64,000 bases of DNA from Serratia plymuthica (GTDB lineage: Bacteria; Pseudomonadota; Gammaproteobacteria; Enterobacterales; Enterobacteriaceae): contig NZ_CP068771.1 in assembly GCF_018336935.1 (NCBI RefSeq), positions 1,922,001 to 1,986,000 of the forward strand. Direction: 5' to 3'. Below the pieces are notes generated by a model, which searched no databases, had not been told where the DNA came from, and saw only the letters and a list, made by a program, of their open reading frames with translations. Positions 58,433-64,000 of the stretch are shown here, piece by piece. The position numbers were made by a program, and so were the translations under genes. Numbering within the stretch: position 1 is the first letter of the stretch; each line of letters begins with the position of its first letter.

Positions 58433-58768
58433 ATGAAATTATTAGTAATCATATTATTTTCAATAGCCTTACTTACCGGTTGTAGTACCCCTTGGATGGA
58501 TCAAGCACTGGTAGGAACGGTTGATGGGAACAACGTAGTAGTACTGTTCCCGGCTGGTGATGGATTTTACAGGCCACAATTCAGCAGCGATTGCCGCAGA
58601 ACATACAATAAAAACTATCAGTTGGACAATAACAGTACGGGCTGTCGCATTGCAGCCGAGCGGGTTACTAATATCCGTGCCTATCGTGAACCGGGTGAAA
58701 CGGGTAACACTGTAGTAAAAACGAATAGCCTCGCACCGATTCACAGCAATAGTATTGAGAACCTATAA
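58433..58768 (+). CDS. Small lipoprotein (111 aa)
   Basis: A 111-residue lipoprotein: signal and lipobox MKLLVIILFSIALLTGC, then a mature part with VGTVDGNNVVVLFPAGDG and two further cysteines (SSDCRRTYN, NSTGCRIAAERV) that could form a disulfide. Unknown family. Ribosome site CTGGAGA. A terminator follows. Confidence 0.65.
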   Translation: MKLLVIILFSIALLTGCSTPWMDQALVGTVDGNNVVVLFPAGDGFYRPQFSSDCRRTYNKNYQLDNNSTGCRIAAERVTNIRAYREPGETGNTVVKTNSLAPIHSNSIENL

Positions 58769-58827
58769 AATTACCAACACCAGTGAATAGGGGATTTAAC
58801 CAATAATAGTAATAATAAATTACCCCC

Positions 58828-58859
58828 AGCCTCGGCCTAATCGCCGGGGCTTTTTTTTA
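58828..58859 (+). terminator. Terminator after the small lipoprotein
   Basis: AGCCTCGGC-CTAATC-GCCGGGGCT (imperfect pairing) followed by TTTTTTTT. Confidence 0.8.
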
Positions 58860-58885
58860 CCTAAATACAGTAGAGGTAATATGTA

Positions 58886-59050
58886 ATGAAACTGATAGCA
58901 GAATGCAAAACTTTTAAATTGAGTGAATCGTTATATCAATGTATTAACATTAATGGTTTTCAGATTGAAACGATAGTTACGATGTCGGGGGAATGGTCAT
59001 GTACTATCAAGGATACATACACCGATTTAGTACTAGACGCTCCAGTGTAA
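58886..59050 (+). pseudogene. 5' part of a cargo gene split by the IS3-family element
   Basis: Fifty-four codons, from MKLIAECKTFKLSESLYQCI to KDTYTDLVLDAPV; the last Val and the stop codon come from the IS end. Joined to the segment starting at 60253 in the same frame it gives a protein of about 176 residues. AGAGG lies upstream of the ATG. Family unknown. Confidence 0.65.
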
Positions 59051-59124
59051 GTATCCCTGCGAAACGAACCATTCACTTCTAGAGATCTTCCGACATACTG
59101 ATTATGTCCCCTGAGGAGATCACC

Positions 59125-59391
59125 ATGCGTAAAGCCCGATTCACCGAACACCAGATCATTGCCGTTCTGAAGTCCGTCGAAGCCGGACGTACCGTTAAGG
59201 ATGTCTGCCGTGAAGCCGGTATCTCTGAAGCCAGTTATTACAACTGGAAAGCGAAGTTTGGCGGTATGGAAGTCTCTGATATCAAAAAGATGAAAGATCT
59301 CGAGGACGAAAATCGTCGCCTGAAACAGATGTTTGCCGATCTCAGCCTTGAATGTCGGGCCCTGAAAGACGTTATCGAAAAAAAGCTTTAA
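59125..59391 (+). CDS. IS3-family transposase OrfA (HTH and leucine-zipper)
   Basis: An 88-residue protein: MRKARFTEHQIIAVLKSVEA opens the HTH, with VKDVCREAGISEASYYNWKAK, then a coiled coil (MKDLEDENRRLKQMFADLSLE). A -1 shift at A-AAA-AAG (59379-59385) just before its stop would make the OrfAB transposase. Closest in feel to the IS407-like subgroup. Confidence 0.92.
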   Translation: MRKARFTEHQIIAVLKSVEAGRTVKDVCREAGISEASYYNWKAKFGGMEVSDIKKMKDLEDENRRLKQMFADLSLECRALKDVIEKKL

Positions 59392-60236
59392 AACCAGCGA
59401 TAAAGCGTGAACTCGTTAACTATCTGACGGCGCAATTTGCCATGAGTTTACGCCAGGCCTGCAGGACATTATCGCTGAGCAGGACGGTGTATTTTTACCC
59501 GCCCGATACCCGGCGTGATGAACCGGTGATCCAGGCGCTGACTGAGCTGGCAGAGCGCTACCCGCGGTATGGGTTTAAGAAGCTGTTCCAGTTGCTGCGC
59601 AGGCAGGGTAACGCCTGGAATCATAAACGCGTTCACCGCATTTACTGCCTGCTGAAACTGAATTTTCGCCGCAAGGGAAAGCAGCGTTTGCCTGTACGCA
59701 ACCCGGCGCCGCTGGCGACGCCGGAAGCACTTAACCAGAGCTGGTCGATAGATTTTATGCATGATGCGCTGGTGTGTGGCAGACGCTTCCGGACCTTCAA
59801 TGTGGTTGATGACTTTAACCGCGAGGCTCTCGCAATAGAAATCGATCTGAATATCCCGGCGCACCGGGTGGTCAGAGTGCTGGACAGGATAGTGGCAAAC
59901 CGCGGCTACCCGCTGAAGATGCGGATGGACAACGGGCCAGAACTGGTCTCACTGGCGCTGGCACAGTGGGCCGAAGAACATGGTGTGCAGCTCGAATTTA
60001 TTAAGCCGGGTAAGCCTACACAAAATGCGTTTATCGAACGGTTTAACCGGACATACCGGACAGAAATCCTGGATTTTTACCTGTTCAGAACCCTGAATGA
60101 AGCACGGGAAATTACAGAGCGCTGGCTGATGGAATATAACAACGAGCGGCCTCATGAATCCCTGAACAACCTGACGCCGGAAGAGTACCGGCTAATGGCT
60201 GAAAACCCGGAAATCTCAAAAAGTGCGTGGAACTAA
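59352..60236 (+). CDS. IS3-family transposase OrfB (DDE integrase core)
   Basis: A 294-residue catalytic part with an rve integrase core. First Asp lies in WSIDFMHDALVCGRRF, second in RMDNGPELVS, and Glu in NAFIERFNRTYRTEIL. It is read mainly by -1 frameshifting from OrfA; the nominal ATG at 59352 lies upstream of the shift site. Full length with no internal stops. Confidence 0.92.
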   Translation: MSGPERRYRKKALKPAIKRELVNYLTAQFAMSLRQACRTLSLSRTVYFYPPDTRRDEPVIQALTELAERYPRYGFKKLFQLLRRQGNAWNHKRVHRIYCLLKLNFRRKGKQRLPVRNPAPLATPEALNQSWSIDFMHDALVCGRRFRTFNVVDDFNREALAIEIDLNIPAHRVVRVLDRIVANRGYPLKMRMDNGPELVSLALAQWAEEHGVQLEFIKPGKPTQNAFIERFNRTYRTEILDFYLFRTLNEAREITERWLMEYNNERPHESLNNLTPEEYRLMAENPEISKSAWN

Positions 60237-60252
60237 AGCTGGGATACTTACA

Positions 60253-60623
60253 CAAGTACTGGTGCAGTTAATGAAATCATTGTGAGGGATTATCAGGCCA
60301 AGTACTTACACGATATTACTGTGAAACCACGTAATCAAGTGAAAATAGTACCAACATCTGTTGCAAAACTCACTGCACAGGGAAATATCAGTGCAATGAA
60401 ATCCGGCATTAGGAATGGTAAATTTAAAATAGTAGATTCAGGTGGGAAGAAACGAATGATTGATACTACAAAGAAAGGTAGGAAAAACCGTTCTAAACGT
60501 GTTGTCGGTGTTCGTGAGGTTAAGAAACGTAAAATGGTATATGACTTTTACGCAAACGCCGAAGCCGGTGCACGTCTTATCTTATCTGACCTACAAGGCC
60601 AATATATATTTAGGAGAATGTAA
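60253..60623 (+). pseudogene. 3' part of the IS-split cargo gene
   Basis: Continuation of the gene that starts at 58886: an open frame from the IS edge (STGAVNEIIVRDYQAKYLHD...) to a basic C-terminal part (GGKKRMIDTTKKGRKNRSKR), then KMVYDFYANAEAGARLILSD. A GTG at 60282 could start a 113-residue product. The Lys/Arg cluster suggests nucleic-acid or membrane-surface binding. The next gene begins immediately after its stop. Confidence 0.6.
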
Positions 60624-60839
60624 ATGATAATGCAAGACCAACATCAATACTATGAAGATGATACACGTTCAATTCAAATTAATGATCTAGTACCGGATGG
60701 TAACTCACTGCCCACTAATGTTTGTTTTCTTGGTCAGAAGTTCAAGAAACTATTAAAGCAACAGCTAAAACTAATTAATGAAGAACTTGAAATGGAAGTT
60801 GATGTACAAGAAACAATGAATATCATCTTTGAGAAATAA
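60624..60839 (+). CDS. Hypothetical protein (71 aa)
   Basis: A 71-residue acidic protein (MIMQDQHQYYEDDTRSIQIN...LLKQQLKLINEELEMEVDVQ) with a helical C-terminal half. The ATG follows the previous stop directly, with GGAG 8 nt upstream, so the two are likely co-translated. Unknown family. Confidence 0.5.
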   Translation: MIMQDQHQYYEDDTRSIQINDLVPDGNSLPTNVCFLGQKFKKLLKQQLKLINEELEMEVDVQETMNIIFEK

Positions 60840-60973
60840 CAACAACAACTGGAACTTGGAAACATATACCAATGGTCATTGTTTGACGTTGAACGAACTA
60901 TCGTTGTCATTGAAAAAACAAGATTGTTTGTAAAGGGGAAGTACTTCTGGGTTTATTCAACAGGAATACTAAA

Positions 60974-61267
60974 ATGTTTGGAATAGGAGCGATCATTGAT
61001 TTGATCAAAACTGGTTTCAGTTTCTTCCAGAAAAAGGAACAGAGTAAGAAAGATTTAGATGCACAGAACAGCCATGAGCAGAATGAAATAACACTCGAAG
61101 AAACTCGTAAGGGCTTCACGTGGTGGCAGGCTCTTGGGTATGTACTAACGTTTATTGTTGCATGGAATTACGTGATTCTCCCAGTACTGGCTGTATGTGG
61201 GGTAGTACTGCCAATACCACTTGATGACGTATGGCGGGTACTGATAGTATTGATTGGTGGTGGTTAA
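60974..61267 (+). CDS. 3TM-holin-like membrane protein (97 aa)
   Basis: A 97-residue protein: an N-terminal hydrophobic/amphipathic segment (MFGIGAIIDLIKTGFSFFQ), a charged helix (KKEQSKKDLDAQNSHEQNEI), then two TM segments (GYVLTFIVAWNYVILPVLAV; VWRVLIVLIGG). The pattern, especially the FIVAWNYVILPVL stretch, resembles 3TM phage/GTA holins. With no lysin or virion genes nearby, its role here is unclear. Confidence 0.6.
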   Translation: MFGIGAIIDLIKTGFSFFQKKEQSKKDLDAQNSHEQNEITLEETRKGFTWWQALGYVLTFIVAWNYVILPVLAVCGVVLPIPLDDVWRVLIVLIGGG

Positions 61268-61282
61268 ATAACAGGGTGTTGT

Positions 61283-61975
61283 ATGGATAGTTGGTTATCA
61301 AAACAAAGAGCTGGATTTAATAAAGATGAATTTAGAGTGCGTGTTTCAGAAATAAACTGGAACATACATAAAAGATTAATTATTTCAGAATTTGAGAGCG
61401 TAGTCAGAGATGCGAAGTCAAATGGGATTGACTTGTTTTATTATGATTATAAAGACCAATCTATTCCTAATAAGGAAAGTGTTGGTTATGATGGTGTAGC
61501 CCTGAGGTTTTCTGCCGAATTTACTGGGAATGGGTATAGATATAAAAATAATGAAAGCATTCATACCGATCTTAACTTCCAGCACGGAGCAACTCTGCAT
61601 GTAACCTATAGTGCTATAGGTTTAGTATTGGTTTTTTTGACTCCAAGCACTTCCAAAGACTCATTAGCCGATCACCCAACGATAAATTTATATAGTACTT
61701 ATGATTCTGGGTCAATTAACGCTCATCGAATAAAACCTTGGATTAAGAAATTTTTTGCATATCAGAGAATAACAGGCGTGCTGTATCGGAGGACTTTATA
61801 CAGCAGGTTGTTAGTAACACGAATGAGGTTAAATAATTACTTTAAAAGTTATCTTTTGCCCGATGAGAAATTCAAAAGAATTAGCGGGATATACATACCG
61901 GGTTGGGCATTAATATTTGTGATAATTACGGTTATGATCACACTGTATCCAATACTTACTACGACTCCGAAATGA
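61283..61975 (+). CDS. Membrane-anchored hypothetical protein (230 aa)
   Basis: A 230-residue protein: a mostly soluble N-terminal domain (~1-105), a hydrophobic stretch (HVTYSAIGLVLVFLTP), a basic region (KKFFAYQRITGVLYRRTLYS), and a C-terminal TM helix (GWALIFVIITVMITLYPIL). It is 15 nt from the holin-like gene. Family not recognised. Confidence 0.55.
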   Translation: MDSWLSKQRAGFNKDEFRVRVSEINWNIHKRLIISEFESVVRDAKSNGIDLFYYDYKDQSIPNKESVGYDGVALRFSAEFTGNGYRYKNNESIHTDLNFQHGATLHVTYSAIGLVLVFLTPSTSKDSLADHPTINLYSTYDSGSINAHRIKPWIKKFFAYQRITGVLYRRTLYSRLLVTRMRLNNYFKSYLLPDEKFKRISGIYIPGWALIFVIITVMITLYPILTTTPK

Positions 61976-61978
61976 AAA

Positions 61979-62000
61979 GCCCCACTAGGGGCATTTTTAT
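61979..62000. terminator. Terminator between convergent cargo genes
   Basis: GCCCC-ACTA-GGGGC followed by ATTTTTATT, at the end of the 230-aa gene and facing the minus-strand lipoprotein. Confidence 0.75.
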
Positions 62001-62245
62001 TCACACTTCCATATGGTGTTCTGTACTCCAGATCCTTCCGGAAGGTGAGGATTCATATTCGCAGAGTGTGTATATGTAGCCTTGCCCTTGCCGTACTGTT
62101 GGCAAGCTGCGTTGGCTGTCTTTTGCAAGCTGTCCAAACCATACCAGCCATCGGACTGGATACTTACGGTTTTCCCATCGTTGTACTGAACTTGAGCACA
62201 TCCTACCAAAATCAACGGAAGGCAAATTAGAACCAATTTTTTCAT
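61997..62245 (-). CDS. Small lipoprotein (82 aa)
   Basis: An 82-residue lipoprotein: MKKLVLICLPLILVGC (lipobox LVGC), then QVQYNDGKTVSIQSDGWYGL and a cysteine pair (ANAACQQYG, TIWKCE). Start ATG at 62245, 5 nt after the stop of the gene upstream; a TTG at 62263 would add six residues and is less likely. Function unknown. Confidence 0.65.
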   Translation of the reverse strand: MKKLVLICLPLILVGCAQVQYNDGKTVSIQSDGWYGLDSLQKTANAACQQYGKGKATYTHSANMNPHLPEGSGVQNTIWKCE

Positions 62246-62250
62246 TGAGC

Positions 62251-62460
62251 TTACCAATTCCAATTCACCGTAGTGTTCAACTCGCGTAGGTTCGTATGTT
62301 CAGTTCTGGTTGGTTGTAGTACTACCTGCCCAGTTTCACGATCGATGATATCAAAAAACTCGATTTCGGTCTGACCCATAGTACCTTTGGTTCTCATATT
62401 GGTTCTAACGTACTCGTACTTGTCTTTCGGATAGTTATCTTCGAATTGTTCTTCTGTCAT
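62251..62460 (-). CDS. Hypothetical protein (69 aa)
   Basis: A 69-residue soluble protein (MTEEQFEDNYPKDKYEYVRT...IEFFDIIDRETGQVVLQPTR). I chose the ATG at 62460 because GGGA lies 9 nt upstream; other in-frame ATGs lie just before (62466, 62469) and the frame is open to 62562. It probably forms an operon with the following lipoprotein. Unknown family. Confidence 0.5.
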   Translation of the reverse strand: MTEEQFEDNYPKDKYEYVRTNMRTKGTMGQTEIEFFDIIDRETGQVVLQPTRTEHTNLRELNTTVNWNW

Positions 62461-62548
62461 TTTCATCATTCCCAGTGGGTAAGCAAGTAACCACATATAT
62501 CTTAGGGTAAGGATAGGGGGGGTGACAATCCATCTGGTTGCAAATTGT

Positions 62549-62567
62549 ACATTTTGTTTCAAAATGT
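62549..62567. promoter_or_regulatory. Palindrome between divergent cargo genes
   Basis: ACATTTTG-TTT-CAAAATGT, a perfect 8-bp inverted repeat lying between the divergent genes at 62460 (minus) and 62606 (plus). Operator-like. Confidence 0.5.
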
Positions 62568-62605
62568 GTAATCTGAAGTTGATATCCCATCAAGAGGACT
62601 TACAC

Positions 62606-62839
62606 ATGGCAAAAGGTAAAGATCAACACGTAACACCCCATGCTGATGGATGGCAAGTAAAAGGTGAAGGTAACAGTCGTGCTACGGTTGTTACTGGTAC
62701 AAAGAAGGAAGCCATTGATGCCGGTAGGGCAATTTCCCGTAATCAAGAAAGTGAGTTAGTGATCCATAATAAGGATGGGAGGATTTCGAATTCTGATTCA
62801 CATGGACATGATCCAAATCCACCAAAAGATACCAAGTAA
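62606..62839 (+). CDS. DUF2188-type small protein (77 aa)
   Basis: A 77-residue protein (MAKGKDQHVTPHADGWQVKG, then SRATVVTGTKKEAIDAGRAISRNQ and ELVIHNKDGRI) typical of DUF2188: a twisted sheet with the conserved W and the VIH-KDGRI end. Function unknown; such proteins are common on mobile elements. The ATG at 62606 with AGAGGA upstream is preferred over longer in-frame starts. Confidence 0.8.
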   Translation: MAKGKDQHVTPHADGWQVKGEGNSRATVVTGTKKEAIDAGRAISRNQESELVIHNKDGRISNSDSHGHDPNPPKDTK

Positions 62840-62842
62840 TTC

Positions 62843-62870
62843 GACAAAGGAGCCTTCAGGCTCCTTTGTC
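62843..62870. terminator. Strong hairpin terminator near the right end
   Basis: GACAAAGGAGCC-TTCA-GGCTCCTTTGTC, a perfect 12-bp stem, followed by ATTTAG. It closes the last cargo gene and shields the chromosomal junction. Confidence 0.8.
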
Positions 62871-62909
62871 ATTTAGAGTACCGTACCTGGCCTGACTCGA
62901 TGTCATTTT

Positions 62910-62928
62910 AATAATAATTATCGTTATC
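62910..62928 (+). promoter_or_regulatory. Fur-box-like sequence at the right end
   Basis: AATAATAATTATCGTTATC agrees with the Fur consensus at 15 of 19 positions and lies directly before the ATG of the truncated lplA frame. The AT-rich context makes a chance match possible. Confidence 0.35.
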
Positions 62929-63840
62929 ATGTTTGCAATACTAGCTAATACCGTGGTCATTGGCCAGTCACAAAACCCGTGGAAAGAATGCAACACCCGG
63001 CGGATGGAGCAAGATGGGATCCGGCTGGCGCGGCGCAGCAGTGGGGGCGGAGCGGTATTTCACGACCTGGGCAATACCTGTTTTACCTTTATGGCGGGTA
63101 AACCCGGCTACGATAAAACCGTGTCCACCGGCATTATTCTGGCGGCGCTGGCTCAGTTGGGGATCTCCGCCACGGCATCAGGGCGCAATGATCTGGTGAT
63201 CGATACCGCAGAGGGCGTACGTAAAATATCCGGGTCGGCCTACCGTGAAACTCAGGATCGCGGGTTTCATCACGGTACGTTGTTGCTGAATGCCAATCTC
63301 AATCGTCTGGCGGATTACCTTAACCCGGACCCCAAAAAATTGCAGGCCAAGGGCATCACCTCTGTGCGTTCTCGCGTTGCCAATCTGGCGGAGTTCCTGC
63401 CCGATATCAACCACCGGCAGATATGTGACGCCGTGACACAGGCCTTCTTTGACCACTATGGCGATACCGCCACGGCGGAAATCATCTCTCCGGATGTTTA
63501 TCCCGATCTGCCGGATTTCGCCGCCCAGTTCGCCAGGCAAAGCAGTTGGGAGTGGAATTTCGGCAAAGCGCCTGCATTTAGCCATTTGCTGAATGAGCGG
63601 TTCGTCTGGGGCGGAGTGGATATCTTCTTTGACGTGGAGAAAGGCGTCATTGAGCGGGCGCAGATTTTCACCGATAGCCTTAACCCTGCGCCGTTGCAAC
63701 AGTTGGCAGAGAGGCTGGTCGGGTGTGCCTATCGCAGCGAAGCTGTGGCAAGTTGCTGTGATAGCCTGACCGCGCAGTCTCCCGATCAAGCTGCCGAGTT
63801 GGCTGAGCTGCGGCAGTGGCTGATCGAGACGATTAAATAA
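62929..63840 (+). pseudogene. lplA: lplA 3' part with a start codon supplied by the element (303 aa)
   Basis: The remainder of lipoate-protein ligase [38 protein letters not shown] (lipoate/AMP site), [20 protein letters not shown] with the catalytic-site Lys region, and the C-terminal domain to LIETIK. It follows E. coli LplA to its end. The element provides an in-frame ATG (MFAILA) 21 nt before the core. The 303-residue frame lacks the first ~42 native residues, so activity is doubtful. Confidence 0.85.
62950..62957 (+). other. attR core
   Basis: ACCGTGGT, the right-hand copy of the 8-bp core, in the lplA frame as Thr-Val-Val. Confidence 0.85.
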
Positions 63841-63860
63841 CGTTCAGGCTCAGGTACCCT

Positions 63861-63884
63861 GGGATGAGGCAGCTCATCCCTTTT
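63861..63884 (+). terminator. Terminator after lplA
   Basis: GGGATGAG-GCAG-CTCATCCC followed by TTTT, 20 nt after the lplA stop. From here to 64000 I see no gene. Confidence 0.85.
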
Positions 63885-64000
63885 CAAACCGTGCTGGCCC
63901 CTGACTCTCTTGCAGCCTCCCATCGTCAAAAAGTCGTAAATTCCGCTACAGCATAAATCCGCTAAAATCAAGGTGGGCATTTTTTGGTTGTTTCAATTCT

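Larger units (their letters stand above)
59046..60252 (+). mobile_element. IS3-family insertion sequence (about 1.2 kb)
   Basis: Perfect 12-bp terminal inverted repeats TGTAAGTATCCC (59046-59057) and GGGATACTTACA (60241-60252). Inside are two overlapping frames typical of IS3 elements (OrfA HTH, OrfB DDE) with a slippery A-AAA-AAG. Flanking bases CAG and CAA are a possible imperfect 3-bp target duplication. Both frames are intact, so it could be active. Its higher GC and lack of AGTACT mark it as a later arrival in the element. Confidence 0.93.
48412..62949 (+). mobile_element. Integrated AT-rich element in lplA (large-serine-recombinase type, ~14.5 kb)
   Basis: The two halves of lplA flank a block of clearly lower GC. 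Both junctions carry ACCGTGGT (48412-48419 and 62950-62957). Removing one copy plus everything between restores the lplA frame. A large serine recombinase lies just inside the left end, as is usual for such elements. About twenty cargo genes, mostly small and unknown, include an Hha-like regulator, an RHH protein, an HNH-type nuclease, lipoproteins and membrane proteins. I see no conjugation, replication or virion genes, so it is best called an integrative island. Confidence 0.9.
48412..62949. repeat. Dispersed AGTACT palindromes specific to the element
   Basis: By eye I count about 43 copies of AGTACT in the element outside its IS (e.g. 48571, 49022, 50512, 51947, 53574, 55509, 55877, 58550, 60300, 61204, 62330). 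I find about 4 in the ~49 kb of flanking chromosome (9435, 13977, 19890, 29912) and none in the IS. Copies fall in all frames of genes on both strands and in gaps. At roughly 37-38% GC only 4-5 are expected by chance. Meaning unknown. Confidence 0.8.

Noticed and set aside
48412..62949. Prophage interpretation of the element
   Set aside because: No capsid, tail, terminase, lysin or replication genes; only a holin-like protein and a phage-type nuclease are suggestive.

Overview
The window looks like the chromosome of a Serratia-like enterobacterium. The gene order letAB / msrC-proQ-prc-htpX / yebQ-kdgR and thrS-infC-rpmI-rplT-pheM-pheST-ihfA-btuCED-(arn)-nlpC-lplA is enterobacterial. The proteins are close to E. 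coli orthologues I know but clearly diverged. The arn (lipid A aminoarabinose) operon sits between btuD and nlpC, and there is a gluconate 2-dehydrogenase operon. The backbone is GC-rich with an ordinary enterobacterial layout. The genus call is inference; no rRNA or other decisive marker lies in the window. I saw no tRNA, rRNA or CRISPR array.

Backbone, 1-48411 and 62958-64000. (a) 1-9.8 kb: letB (cut by the window edge) and letA for envelope lipid transport, then msrC, proQ, prc, htpX (with a heat-shock promoter), yebQ and kdgR. (b) 9.8-20.5 kb: cystine carrier tcyP, the SOS-box gene ydjM, hxpB, yniB, yniA, an acetyltransferase, the Mn/Fe importer sitABCD behind a Fur box, an orphan ghoS, and emtA. 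(c) 20.8-28.6 kb: a three-subunit membrane gluconate 2-dehydrogenase, an amino-acid permease, an orphan siderophore-type binding protein, and marC. (d) 28.7-39.8 kb: the translation and IHF super-cluster with its classical leaders (thrS operator, AUU start of infC, pheM attenuator), then btuCED. (e) 40-48.2 kb: arnBCADTEF behind a PmrA-type box, then nlpC.

The accessory region is one AT-rich integrative element of about 14.5 kb (48412-62949). It splits the lipoate-protein ligase gene lplA. Its ends share the 8-bp core ACCGTGGT, and a large serine recombinase starts about 50 bp inside the left end. Cargo: a ribbon-helix-helix protein, an HNH/AP2-like nuclease, an Hha/YmoA-type co-regulator, several small membrane proteins and lipoproteins, a 3TM holin-like protein, a DUF2188-type protein, and a minus-strand set of three paralogous membrane proteins sharing a YAAxxAKDW motif. 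One paralogue is fused to a multi-TM domain. Another is broken, or frameshift-controlled, at an A8 run. An IS3-family element has later split one cargo gene.

The strongest unexplained signal is sequence-level. The palindrome AGTACT occurs about 43 times in the element outside its IS, but only about 4 times in the ~49 kb of backbone. It falls in all reading frames and in gaps, and is absent from the IS copy. The element as a whole, and especially the Hha plus AKDW membrane-protein module, is the best candidate for an undescribed system. Its function cannot be read from sequence alone.
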